Under the pieces are notes generated by a model. That model saw only the letters and a program-made list of their open reading frames with translations. It did no database searches and was not told the origin of the DNA. A program made the position numbers and the translations under genes. From Candidatus Latescibacterota bacterium (GTDB lineage: Bacteria; Latescibacterota; UBA2968; UBA8231), in the NCBI GenBank assembly GCA_022826515.1, contig JAJDUT010000113.1, positions 82,578 to 146,577 on the forward strand: a stretch of DNA of 64,000 bases, given 5' to 3'. Of this stretch, positions 7,843 through 15,850 are shown piece after piece (the stretch's first letter is position 1; the number at the start of each line of letters is the position of its first letter).

Positions 7843-9806
7843 AGATGACGACGGGCATGTTCCTGCTTGTCTCAATTGCTCTCGCCCTCAATGTGCGCGA
7901 CGCTTCAGGCGTGATCGTCTACCGCATCGGCACGCCCTTTTCCGAGGCGGAAAAGGATAGCCTAGAGGGAATCGGCATCGATTTCAGGGAGTTAGACTGG
8001 TCGGAAAACTCGCAGCTAGAGGACGCCCTCGACCCAGACTCGCTACAGGCGGGCGTACTGCAGCCCAATTTCTTCGCCGAAGACGAGGATATCGCCGCAA
8101 CGCTGTTGAGCAGAGACGGCTGGGTGGCAGTGCAGCGGGAAGCTGGTAGGGGCAACTTCGACCAGACGGTCGGAAACCTGCTGGTCGATCAGGACCCGAG
8201 TACGGCGCACACATGGAAGGCCATAGATCAAGCGACCCTCGACTTTCGCGCCGCCTGTTGTAACGACCCCGGTGCATCGTTGAGAGTGCATTTCGATCTA
8301 GGCGGACGATTCCTCATCAGGGAGGTGAGACTGCGGACTCTGGCGGACAGGTCGGATCACTTCCTGGAGCAATTCGTCATCGGTGTCAGCGACGAGAGAT
8401 ACGGTATAATTGGAAACGTCCCGAATCTCCCAACTGTTGTGGAGGTAGAGGGCAATACTGAACCCGAAGTCAGCGTGATGCTCGATCGACCCGTGACGAC
8501 CAACTTTGTGCAGTTGCGGATCCTGCGGCAAACGCCCAAGGAGATCGGGCTGGCCGCTTTCGAGCTGTACGGGGGAGGGTACGTGAGGAAGGCCTCCTAT
8601 GAATCCGACGTCATCGAACTGGACGACATCGCCAGTCTAGGCGAGATCCGCTGGTCGGGACGGCAGGATCCCCACGCCCAGGTCGCGATCCGCACCCGGG
8701 CCGGTACCGATCCGCAGCCGGTCATTTTCTGGGAGACCCGCCCCGAGCAGCAGGACATCGTCAGGTTTCTCCAAGGGGGCGGCGAGCTGAGTCTGACGGA
8801 GTACAAGCGCCAGTATGACAAACTGGCTGATTTCCTCAAGCCGGAAGACGAGCAAGACAGGGTGCGTCCCGACACGGAGCACTGGAGTTTCTATTCGAGT
8901 CCGTATGCGTTCGGTCATCCCGGGGTCCCCATTGCATCCCCCGGGCCGCGGAAGTTCGTCCAGATCAGAGTGGATTTTGCCTCTACCACCGTCGCAGAGG
9001 GGGGCAAGATCGACTACCTAGAGTTCAAGGCGTCGGTCCCGCCGTTGGTTCGCCGCTTGGTAGGGGAGATTCACCCGACCGAGACCGAGGTGGGCGAAGC
9101 GACGCAATTTACGTATTACATCAGTCCGACGATCCGGTCCACCGACAGCAGTTTTGACGGGGTGGAGATCGCGACGCCTTCGGGGGTGATGTCGGTCGAT
9201 TCGCTGCGCCTAGCCGACATCGATCAGCAGGATTTCTCGTGGACTATTCACGAAGACGGTCTGGGGTTTGAGGTTCTGCTCCCGCGTCGACTGGAGCCGA
9301 CGGACAGCGGTGCGCTGGTGGAGGTGGTGTTCACCGCTCCGATACTGAGAGAAGTGGGCACCCTGTTTGCAGGCAGGGTGTTCGACACGACCAAGCCGCA
9401 CGAGGTGCGGCAGCGGGTCGTGCCGGGCAATGCTACCAATGAGATCGCAGGCGATCGCTTGTCGGTGAGAACGGCGCTGAGCGAATCGCTGGTGTTTTCG
9501 CTGCGGATCTCGCCGAATCCGTTCACGCCGAACGGCGATGGGGTGAATGAGGTGGTGAACATATCGTACAAGCTGCTGCGGTTGACCTCAGCGGTGCCGG
9601 TGTCGCTCGAGATCTACGATCTGTCGGGCCGGCTGGTGAGGCGAGTGTATGAGGGGGTGGACCCGGTGGGTGAGTACCGCCACGCGTGGGATGGCCGTGA
9701 CGATTCGAACGGGCTGGTGCCGCCGGGGCTGTATCTGTACCGGCTGGTGGTGGATGTGCAGTCAGCGAAGGAGATCAGCAGCGGCGTCGTTGCGGTGGCC
9801 CATTGA
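7839..9806 (+). CDS. Secreted discoidin/FlgD-Ig family surface protein (paralog A)
   Basis: About 655 aa from GTG 7839, which overlaps the previous TGA as GTGA (ATG 7845 is possible). A signal peptide covers residues 1-23. A galactose-binding/discoidin-like region (about 60-250) contains 'RVHFDLGGRFLIREVRL'. A second beta-rich part carries 'ASPGPRKFVQIRVDF', then 'VGEIHPTETEVGEATQFTYY'. The C-terminal 95 residues are a FlgD-type Ig domain ('PNPFTPNGDGVNEV', 'YDLSGRLVRR', 'WDGRDDSNGLVPPGLYLYRL'). It shares these blocks in order with the proteins at 15.8, 26.0 and 27.8 kb. FlgD-like ends are known in surface and secreted proteins of the FCB group. Exact role is unknown. Confidence 0.78.
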   Translation: MKMTTGMFLLVSIALALNVRDASGVIVYRIGTPFSEAEKDSLEGIGIDFRELDWSENSQLEDALDPDSLQAGVLQPNFFAEDEDIAATLLSRDGWVAVQREAGRGNFDQTVGNLLVDQDPSTAHTWKAIDQATLDFRAACCNDPGASLRVHFDLGGRFLIREVRLRTLADRSDHFLEQFVIGVSDERYGIIGNVPNLPTVVEVEGNTEPEVSVMLDRPVTTNFVQLRILRQTPKEIGLAAFELYGGGYVRKASYESDVIELDDIASLGEIRWSGRQDPHAQVAIRTRAGTDPQPVIFWETRPEQQDIVRFLQGGGELSLTEYKRQYDKLADFLKPEDEQDRVRPDTEHWSFYSSPYAFGHPGVPIASPGPRKFVQIRVDFASTTVAEGGKIDYLEFKASVPPLVRRLVGEIHPTETEVGEATQFTYYISPTIRSTDSSFDGVEIATPSGVMSVDSLRLADIDQQDFSWTIHEDGLGFEVLLPRRLEPTDSGALVEVVFTAPILREVGTLFAGRVFDTTKPHEVRQRVVPGNATNEIAGDRLSVRTALSESLVFSLRISPNPFTPNGDGVNEVVNISYKLLRLTSAVPVSLEIYDLSGRLVRRVYEGVDPVGEYRHAWDGRDDSNGLVPPGLYLYRLVVDVQSAKEISSGVVAVAH

Positions 9807-9822
9807 CAATCGCTTTTTCAGC

Positions 9823-11406
9823 ATGACCAGCACTGAGTTGCGTCGCCCATGCTGGCGACGGAAAGCTCGCGGTGGCGGCTCCAATACTGGGGCCGGACTG
9901 CTCGTCGTCTGCGCGGCATTTGCCGTCTGCTTTTTGGTATGCCCCCAGAAGCTGCTCAGCCAAGAGTCCGGCGGACTCCTGGCCCGACAGAGTGAACACC
10001 ACTACAGACTCGGTCTGCGCCATGTGCAGAGCGGTGACTTCCAGAGCGCCGAGCGGGAATACAGAAAAGCGATCGAGATGGACTCGACTGACGTTCGCCC
10101 ACGCGACGGTCTCGGCTTCATCTATGCGCTGCAGAAAAGATTTCGCGAGGCCGAGGCAGAATTCGAGAAAGTACTGGAGATCGACCCCGACTATGCGCCG
10201 TCCCTCTACAAGCTGGGAAAGATCTTCCTAATCCGCCGGGAGCGCGAAAAAGCGAAGGATGCCTACAAAAGAGCGATCGCATCCGAGCCGACGTACTTCC
10301 CCGCTCATCACGGGCTCGGCATAATCTACTCGCAGGAGGGAAAACCGGCGGCGGCGGAGTACTTCAAGACGGTGCTCCGGCTCAAGCCCGACTACGGCCC
10401 CGCTCGCTATCGACTTGGAGCCATCTATCTTCAGCAACAAGAATACGCCAAAGCGATAGCAGAACTGCAGCAGGCGGCAAAGCTGGTCGAGAATGAACCG
10501 TCGGTCCACTACGTCCTGGGAGATGCGTACATGGCCATCGGCAGACTGAGTGAAGCGGCAGACGCATTTGCCGCAACCCTGCGGCTCGACCCCCGTCGTG
10601 CAGATGCGCACGACAAGCTGGGACTCGTGTACACCGAACAGTCACACGTGCCCTTGGGAGCGGCCATGGTAGATCAGGACAAACTCGCTGCCGCGGTGGA
10701 GGAACACCGCAAGGCGGTTGCGCTGGCCCCCGACAACGGCTGGTTCCAGCACAACCTCGGCATGGCCTATGAGCGGCAGCGCAACTACGAGGAAGCCGCG
10801 GCGCAGTACAGAAAGACCCTGACGGTGGATCCCAACCTTGCGTACACGCGCTATCGCCTCGGTATGATTTACTCCAGAACCCGGAAATACGAGGAGGCTG
10901 TCGGCCAGTACAGGCAGGCAATCGAGCGCGAGCCGGACAACGCGCTTTTTCACTACGCCTTGGGAGCTGTGTATGCCCAGACCGGAAGGGCCGCAGAGGC
11001 GATCGCCGAGTATGAGAAGGCCATTGAACTCGACTACTTCAACACAGAAGCGCATTTCGGTCTCGCCAACGCCTATTTCAAGCAAGGGAATCGCCAAGAG
11101 GGCGAGAGGGCGATGCAGATATTCCGGCAGCAGCGCGAAGGCAACATCGCCGAACTCGAGCGCAGCGTCGCCTTGGTCCCCGACAATCCGCAGTTCCACT
11201 TCGAGCTCGCTGTGCAGTATGCCAGACAGGGACGAGACATCAGCGCCATTAGCGAGTACAAGCTCGCCATCGCTCTCGACCCGGCCAATGCCGAATACCA
11301 TCGCCGCCTCGGCGACGCCTACCTGAAAACGGGCCGGTACCACGAAGCGGATGAACAGTTCGCGATCGCTCGCCGACTGGAATCGGCAGACGAGAACGGA
11401 CCATGA
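9823..11406 (+). CDS. Exported TPR-repeat protein
   Basis: A 527-aa protein with a basic N-terminus (residues 1-22), one hydrophobic signal or anchor segment (about 24-45) and about twelve tetratricopeptide repeats to the C-terminus, of the canonical type 'YRLGMIYSRTRKYEEAVGQYRQAIEREP'. The chain probably stays outside the cytoplasm and binds partner proteins. ATG 9823 is chosen because the hydrophobic leader follows; the frame is open further upstream only by chance. It lies 16 bp after the discoidin/FlgD gene and 11 bp before the FG-GAP/ASPIC gene, so the three are probably co-transcribed. Confidence 0.85.
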   Translation: MTSTELRRPCWRRKARGGGSNTGAGLLVVCAAFAVCFLVCPQKLLSQESGGLLARQSEHHYRLGLRHVQSGDFQSAEREYRKAIEMDSTDVRPRDGLGFIYALQKRFREAEAEFEKVLEIDPDYAPSLYKLGKIFLIRREREKAKDAYKRAIASEPTYFPAHHGLGIIYSQEGKPAAAEYFKTVLRLKPDYGPARYRLGAIYLQQQEYAKAIAELQQAAKLVENEPSVHYVLGDAYMAIGRLSEAADAFAATLRLDPRRADAHDKLGLVYTEQSHVPLGAAMVDQDKLAAAVEEHRKAVALAPDNGWFQHNLGMAYERQRNYEEAAAQYRKTLTVDPNLAYTRYRLGMIYSRTRKYEEAVGQYRQAIEREPDNALFHYALGAVYAQTGRAAEAIAEYEKAIELDYFNTEAHFGLANAYFKQGNRQEGERAMQIFRQQREGNIAELERSVALVPDNPQFHFELAVQYARQGRDISAISEYKLAIALDPANAEYHRRLGDAYLKTGRYHEADEQFAIARRLESADENGP

Positions 11407-11417
11407 GCTGATATCGG

Positions 11418-13124
11418 ATGGCTCGCCGTCTCTACACCTCCGGGCTCTATTTTCTCATTTCAATCTCCCTTTGTGGCTCCTTACAGGCCGACGACGGGCC
11501 CGTGCTCGGCACCCGCGTGCAGTTTGTCGATGTCGCGGCAGAGGTCGGCGTCACCTTGCTGAACGTCTCCGGTGATGGCCAACAGCAGTACGTGGTCGAT
11601 GCCTTCATTGGGGGGTCGGCCTTCTTCGACTACGACCGGGACGGGGACTTGGATTTGTATGTGCTGAACGGGTCGAGAGTGGGAGGATTTCCCGGCCGGG
11701 ATCGTCCGCGCAATGCCCTCTACCGCAACGAGGGCGCGACGTTTGCAAACGCCACCGAAGAATCAGGTCTCGGGGACACCGGTTGGGGAATGGGCTGCGC
11801 CGTCGCCGATTACGACAACGACGGAGATGCGGACCTCTACGTGACCAACTACGGCAGCAACGCGCTGTACGAAAATCGGGGAGACGGGGCCTTTGCCGAT
11901 GTTGCGCAACGCGCCGGAGTTTTCGGAGAGGAGGCCTTCAGCACCGGATGTGCTTTCTTCGACTACGACCGCGATGGCGACCTCGACCTGTACGTGGCGA
12001 ACTACGTCGATTTCGATCATTTCATGGAAACCACTCCCGACAGGAGACACGAGTGGCGGGGGTTGACCGTCCATTTCGGACCGCACGGGATGCGGGGAGA
12101 GGCAGACGTATTCTACCGCAACGAGGGCGAGGGCGTCTTTGCCGATGCGACTGCCGCAGCCGGTCTCGTGGATCGCGACATGCTGTACGGACTCGGTGTA
12201 GTTGCGGGGGACTACGACAATGACGGCGATGCGGATATTTACGTGGCCAACGATACTGGGCCCAACTATCTCTACGAGAACAGGGGCGACGGGACTTTTG
12301 CCGATGTGGCCTGGATGAAGGGTGCGGCATACGGCGAGGGCGGCCAACCACAGGGCTGCATGGGCATCGCCTTCGGGGACTACGACAACGACGCGTATCC
12401 AGACATACTGGTCACCAACTTCTGGGAAGAGACGAACACCTTGTATCACAACGACGGAGGGCGGTTTTTCTCGGATCTCACGTTCGATGCGGGAGTGGGG
12501 TTGGAGAGCTTCCAGTTCCTCGCTTGGGGCACCGAGTTCTTCGACTACGACAACGACGGCGACAAGGATCTTTTCGTCGCCAACGGCCATGTCTATCCGC
12601 AGGTCGACCGGGCGAACTTGGGAGTCAGTTATGCTCAGACAAACCAACTGTTCGAGAATAGGGGGGATGGCACCTTTGCCGAGGTGTCTCTTACCTCGGG
12701 CGCGGGACTGCAAATCGAGAAGGTAAGCAGGGGCGCTTCTTTCGGGGACTACGATGAGGACGGCGACCTCGACATATTCGTCTTGGAGCTCAACGCTCTC
12801 CCGACGCTGCTGCGCAACGACGGGGGTAATCGAAACAACTATCTGATAGTCCGGACGGAAGGCACCAAAAGCAACAGGGACGGCATCGGCGCGCGGATAA
12901 AACTCCGCTGCGGAGACGTGACGCAGGTCAATGAGGTGCGGAGCGGTTCGAGCTATCTATCGCAGAACGACTTGAGGGTCCACTTCGGCTTAGGCGAGTG
13001 CACTACTGTAAACCGGTTGGACGTATTCTGGCCGAGCGGCCTAGTCGAGCGCTTTGCAGATCTGTCTGCCAACAGGGTCCTGGTGATTCGCGAGGGAAGT
13101 GGAATCGTTCAGCCGAGCCAGTGA
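11418..13124 (+). CDS. CRTAC1-like protein with FG-GAP/VCBS repeats and ASPIC/UnbV domain
   Basis: A 568-aa secreted protein. A signal peptide (residues 1-24) is followed by seven FG-GAP/VCBS repeats, each with a calcium-loop pattern such as 'FFDYDRDGDLDLYV'; the fifth is altered ('DYDNDAYPD'). The C-terminal ASPIC/UnbV domain spans about residues 470-560 ('GIGARIKLRCG', 'VRSGSSYLSQN', 'VFWPSGLVERF'). The repeats should form a beta propeller that binds calcium. Proteins of this kind often lie beside TPR proteins in planctomycetes and acidobacteria, as here. Function is not established; binding of extracellular polymers or adhesion is plausible. Confidence 0.9.
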   Translation: MARRLYTSGLYFLISISLCGSLQADDGPVLGTRVQFVDVAAEVGVTLLNVSGDGQQQYVVDAFIGGSAFFDYDRDGDLDLYVLNGSRVGGFPGRDRPRNALYRNEGATFANATEESGLGDTGWGMGCAVADYDNDGDADLYVTNYGSNALYENRGDGAFADVAQRAGVFGEEAFSTGCAFFDYDRDGDLDLYVANYVDFDHFMETTPDRRHEWRGLTVHFGPHGMRGEADVFYRNEGEGVFADATAAAGLVDRDMLYGLGVVAGDYDNDGDADIYVANDTGPNYLYENRGDGTFADVAWMKGAAYGEGGQPQGCMGIAFGDYDNDAYPDILVTNFWEETNTLYHNDGGRFFSDLTFDAGVGLESFQFLAWGTEFFDYDNDGDKDLFVANGHVYPQVDRANLGVSYAQTNQLFENRGDGTFAEVSLTSGAGLQIEKVSRGASFGDYDEDGDLDIFVLELNALPTLLRNDGGNRNNYLIVRTEGTKSNRDGIGARIKLRCGDVTQVNEVRSGSSYLSQNDLRVHFGLGECTTVNRLDVFWPSGLVERFADLSANRVLVIREGSGIVQPSQ

Positions 13125-13324
13125 CGGCGGCCTCTGGACACTACTCGACCTAACGGACAGTGTCAGCTCCGGCATTGATCAGCAGATGGGGTTTTAGTCG
13201 GGTAGATGCCGCCACATTGCGGTCGATAGCTAGATGGGACAGTATATAGATTACCCCTTGTGTGTTAGGGGGATTTCTATACAAGAGTGAGCAAAGAGGA
13301 GACCAGGCTCCCGGACTTCTTTCA
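13125..13324. other. Intergenic DNA left of the mobile patch
   Basis: About 200 bp with no convincing gene. Base composition becomes more AT-rich than the preceding genes from about 13,230 onward, which fits a junction with transferred DNA. A core-like GTTAGGG at 13,264-13,270 does not match the integron core well enough to call a second recombination site. Confidence 0.4.
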
Positions 13325-13446
13325 GGGCTATGGGTGATAGCCCGATCTTATTCTGAGCTAAAGAGAGGGATAGCGAGAGATGTTTCGGGGCTAAATGAAA
13401 CTTAGCCGGGGGACAAGGAGGATAGCCCGACTCTTTTCGGGGCTAT
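13325..13446 (+). promoter_or_regulatory. Three covarying hairpins in the leader of the nuclease-like gene
   Basis: Three short stem-loops lie in series. 13325-13343: GGGCTAT pairs with ATAGCCC. 13389-13407: GGCTAA pairs with TTAGCC. 13422-13446: ATAGCCC pairs with GGGCTAT. The middle copy has changed on both arms so that pairing is kept, which suggests selection on structure. The last hairpin sits exactly between a strong Shine-Dalgarno (AAGGAGG, 13415-13421) and the ATG at 13452. Unfolded, the gap is 30 bases; folded, only GAATT separates the hairpin from the ATG. Confidence 0.6.
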
Positions 13447-13451
13447 GAATT

Positions 13452-14018
13452 ATGACAGAGAAAGAATGGGTTGAAAGAATGGCTCACTGTCTTCAGGATG
13501 CGTTGAGCGAGACTCCATATAAGACGTGCCTAATAGAGGTTGGGAGAAAAATTCCATATGGGTTTGAAATTCGATCATATGAGAACGATGGTCCGAAGCC
13601 AAACGTTAATCAGTACGAAACAGATCTGGTCATTATCGATTGTGAAAGCGAGCAGTCTTGGAAGCCTCGTGTCATTGTTGAAGCAAAAAAAAGGAGCGTT
13701 ACAACTCATGATGCGATCACTTATTCTCAGAAAGCACTATCACACAAGACAGTACACCCCTATCTCCGCTATGGAATCATGCTTGGAGATAGGAAACATT
13801 ATCCGTTACCAGGGAGACTCTACCGACATGGCGCGCACTTTGACTTCATGATTTCCTTCGTAGGGAGTAAACCAAACAAAGTAGAGATAGATACATTCGG
13901 GGAGATCATACGTGCCGAAATAGATGCTTCTCGGAAATTGGAGAAGATCATCTATGAGAGTCGTCAGCGTTACCGGGATCATTACACGATTTTGCATAAG
14001 AAGTTACGGCTAGAATGA
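13452..14018 (+). CDS. Probable PD-(D/E)XK-fold nuclease-like protein, candidate integron cassette gene
   Basis: A 188-aa protein without signal peptide. The segment 'YETDLVIID' (about residues 55-63) followed by 'VIVEAKK' (about 74-80) fits the D...ExK core of PD-(D/E)XK nucleases. 'AITYSQKALSHKTVHPYLRYGIMLGD' resembles restriction endonuclease or type I HsdR-like N-terminal folds. No methylase or partner is next to it. The gene is visibly AT-richer than its neighbours and uses different codons. It ends 7 bases before a candidate attC site, so it looks like an integron cassette. An exact function cannot be given; defence or DNA processing is possible. Confidence 0.6.
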   Translation: MTEKEWVERMAHCLQDALSETPYKTCLIEVGRKIPYGFEIRSYENDGPKPNVNQYETDLVIIDCESEQSWKPRVIVEAKKRSVTTHDAITYSQKALSHKTVHPYLRYGIMLGDRKHYPLPGRLYRHGAHFDFMISFVGSKPNKVEIDTFGEIIRAEIDASRKLEKIIYESRQRYRDHYTILHKKLRLE

Positions 14019-14025
14019 GTCGGAC

Positions 14026-14097
14026 GCCTAACCCGGCGCTCCAGCCGACGGCCAACCCGTTTCGTGGCTTGTCCGCGGCTGAGCTTGGTCGTTAGCC
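14026..14097 (+). other. Candidate integron attC recombination site
   Basis: A 72-bp imperfect inverted repeat directly after the nuclease-like gene. The left core is GCCTAAC (14026-14032) and the right core is GTTAGCC (14091-14097). Inside, GCTCCAGCCGACGG (from 14038) pairs with CCGCGGCTGAGC, leaving unpaired single bases on one side only. That is the asymmetry used by integron integrases to choose the strand. The layout matches known attC sites such as that of aadA cassettes. No integrase gene is present in the window. Confidence 0.72.
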
Positions 14098-14328
14098 GAA
14101 CGAGGGCGGAGATGGGTGATCAATTCGGAACTTCGGTGAGACAGCCAAGGGACTGGCGCGGAATCCCCTTGGCATCGTTGCTCTCTTCATAAAAAACCTC
14201 GCGTGAGACTCCCGTCTTTAGGCGGGGGAGGGATAGCGATTCAGTCGGTGACGGGCGGCTTGTCCGCCTTGAGCCGGTTGAAATCTGAGGCGTTTCGTAG
14301 TGAAAAATATTTCCCTATATTTAGGAAT

Positions 14329-15474
14329 ATGGAAACGATTCGTACCCTCTCTTGCAAGCTGGTGGTTCCGCCGCAGGTAGCCACACGTATTGAGGCGACG
14401 CTTGACGCCTTTAGCCAAGCCTGCAACTTTGTGGCTGATTGGGGCAACGAGCATAAGAAGCACCGGCAGTACGATCTGCACAAAGGCTGCTACCGCCACG
14501 TGCGCGAGCAGTTCGGCCTGTCGGCCAACTTGGCCGTCCGTGCCATTGCTCGGGTAGCCCCTCGCTTGGCCAATGCCAAGACGCGTCATAGCCAGTTCAA
14601 GCCCACCAGTATTGACTACGACGCCCGTATCTTCAACCTCAACGTGGAGAGCGAGACGGTCAGCCTGCGCCTGCTCGACGGGCGCTGCACCCTCGCGCTG
14701 GCTTTGGGAGACTTCCAGCGGCAAGCGCTTGCGGGTCAGCAGCCGACCAGTGCGACGCTCAAGAGAGGACGGAAGAATCGCTTTTACCTTGACATTCAGG
14801 TAAAAGAGGACGCACCCGAGCCGCCCCAAGATGCGGATATTGCAGCCACCCTCGGCGTTGACCTCGGGTTGCGCCATATCGCCACTGATTCCGCAGGACA
14901 CCAGTTTCAAGGGCAAGACCTTGCCGACTACCGCCAGCACCGCGCCAACGTAAGAGCGTGGCTGCAAGCGAAGGCAGATACCGGCAGCAAAAGCACGCGC
15001 AAGGCGTGTCGCCGGGCACTCAAACGGCTTTCGGGTCGGGAGCGACGCCACCAGAAACGGGTCAACCACGAGATCAGCAAGCAGCTTGTCGCCTTTGCCC
15101 AAGCGCATGGGCTGGCTATCGTACTCGAATGCCTCAAGGGGATTCGAGATAGATGTCGGTTCCGAAAGGGGCAACGGCGTAGCTTGCACTCGTGGGCGTT
15201 CTACCAGCTCCAGCAGTTCGTCGAATACAAGGCGCGACGCGTTGGCGTCCGGGTTGTCTATACGGACCCGCGCTATACGTCGCAAACCTGTTCCGATTGC
15301 CTGCAGGTTGGTATTCGTCGTCAAGATGACTTCTCCTGCAAAAACTGTGGGCAGCGTTCCCATGCCGACTTTAATGCGGCCAAGAACATTGCCCGCTGGG
15401 GCCTCGCTGTAATCCGAGGCGAATACTCCCTACTCTCTTGCTTGCTCCCAAGCGGCACAAGAGTAGGAGGGTAA
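14329..15474 (+). CDS. tnpB: TnpB RNA-guided nuclease (OrfB of IS605 family)
   Basis: About 381 aa from ATG 14329 (starting METIRTLSCKL), which matches the usual TnpB start; an earlier in-frame start at 14203 would add element-end sequence. The RuvC-like nuclease is intact: first Asp in 'LGVDLGLRHIATDS', Glu in 'IVLECLKGIRDR', last Asp in 'HADFNAAKNIA'. The zinc finger is present (CSDC ... CKNC). TnpB proteins cut DNA guided by an RNA from the element's right end and help keep the element in the genome. The gene's last 50 bases fold into hairpins consistent with the scaffold of such an RNA. Confidence 0.9.
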   Translation: METIRTLSCKLVVPPQVATRIEATLDAFSQACNFVADWGNEHKKHRQYDLHKGCYRHVREQFGLSANLAVRAIARVAPRLANAKTRHSQFKPTSIDYDARIFNLNVESETVSLRLLDGRCTLALALGDFQRQALAGQQPTSATLKRGRKNRFYLDIQVKEDAPEPPQDADIAATLGVDLGLRHIATDSAGHQFQGQDLADYRQHRANVRAWLQAKADTGSKSTRKACRRALKRLSGRERRHQKRVNHEISKQLVAFAQAHGLAIVLECLKGIRDRCRFRKGQRRSLHSWAFYQLQQFVEYKARRVGVRVVYTDPRYTSQTCSDCLQVGIRRQDDFSCKNCGQRSHADFNAAKNIARWGLAVIRGEYSLLSCLLPSGTRVGG

Positions 15475-15488
15475 AGCGGACTGCTTTA
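15429..15488 (+). ncRNA. Possible right-end (omega-type) guide RNA scaffold of TnpB element
   Basis: Two stem-loops lie at the 3' end of tnpB. CCTACT plus CTTG pair with CAAG plus AGTAGG (15429-15467, 2-nt bulge), then TAAAGC pairs with GCTTTA (15472-15488). In studied TnpB systems the guide RNA overlaps the gene's 3' end and its last part is the DNA just outside the element. On that model the guide would begin about 15489. This is inferred from structure and position only. Confidence 0.4.
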
Positions 15489-15536
15489 GCTGTCTGTGCG
15501 ATTACTTATGGCACAATATATACCTGTGGGAGAGCG

Positions 15537-15770
15537 ATGATGCGAGAATCGGATCTCTTAGCCCGTATCACAATTGATCCAGAACAATGTGGAGGACGTC
15601 CCTGCATCCGGGGAATGCGCATCCGCGTCAACGACGTACTCGAACTCCTCGCCGCTGGCGAGACGCCTGAGCAAATCCTAGCAGACTATTCCTATCTCCA
15701 GCCGGATGATATTGCCGCTAGTCTTCTGTACGCGGCGCATCAGCTTGATCACCCCATTCTAGCCGCCTAG
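15537..15770 (+). CDS. DUF433 antitoxin-like protein, without its toxin
   Basis: A 77-aa protein from ATG 15537 (GGGAGAG 5-8 bases upstream; ATG 15540 also possible). 'RITIDPEQCGGRPCIRGMRIRVNDVLELLAAG' is the DUF433 signature, and the helix-turn-helix core follows ('TPEQILADY', 'YLQPDDIAASLLYAA'). DUF433 proteins are usually antitoxins paired with a DUF5615 PIN-like toxin encoded directly downstream. Here only 80 bp remain before the next gene's 3' end on the other strand and no toxin frame is visible. It is an orphan or remnant beside the TnpB element. Confidence 0.85.
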   Translation: MMRESDLLARITIDPEQCGGRPCIRGMRIRVNDVLELLAAGETPEQILADYSYLQPDDIAASLLYAAHQLDHPILAA

Positions 15771-15850
15771 GATTGGGGGCGTCACAGTGGGCGATGAGTC
15801 GAATCGCGCCGAGACGCTCCAATCTACAATCCCAATGTCCCGCCGGAATT

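Larger units (their letters stand above)
14098..15488 (+). mobile_element. Orphan IS200/IS605-type TnpB element with flanking hairpins
   Basis: A tnpB gene lies between structured ends with no TnpA transposase, so it is a TnpB-only or decayed element. Left of the gene there are stem-loops at 14144-14173 (GCCAAGGG/CCCTTGGC) and about 14205-14230 (CTCCCG...CGGGGGAG around TCTTTAGG), a sequence type common at ends of such elements. On the right are a bulged hairpin at 15429-15467 inside the 3' end of the gene and a perfect TAAAGC/GCTTTA hairpin at 15472-15488 that contains the stop codon. Outer boundaries are uncertain. The left hairpins could come from another, lost copy. Confidence 0.6.

Noticed and set aside
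13137..13270. Possible second attC or cassette boundary (CCTAAC near 13,150 and GTTAGGG near 13,265)
   Set aside because: Inner arms do not pair in the attC manner and the right core lacks the required final pyrimidine.
14218..15363. Minus-strand frame of 381 codons opposite tnpB
   Set aside because: It mirrors the tnpB codons, has no recognisable motif, and the sense frame has all TnpB catalytic residues.
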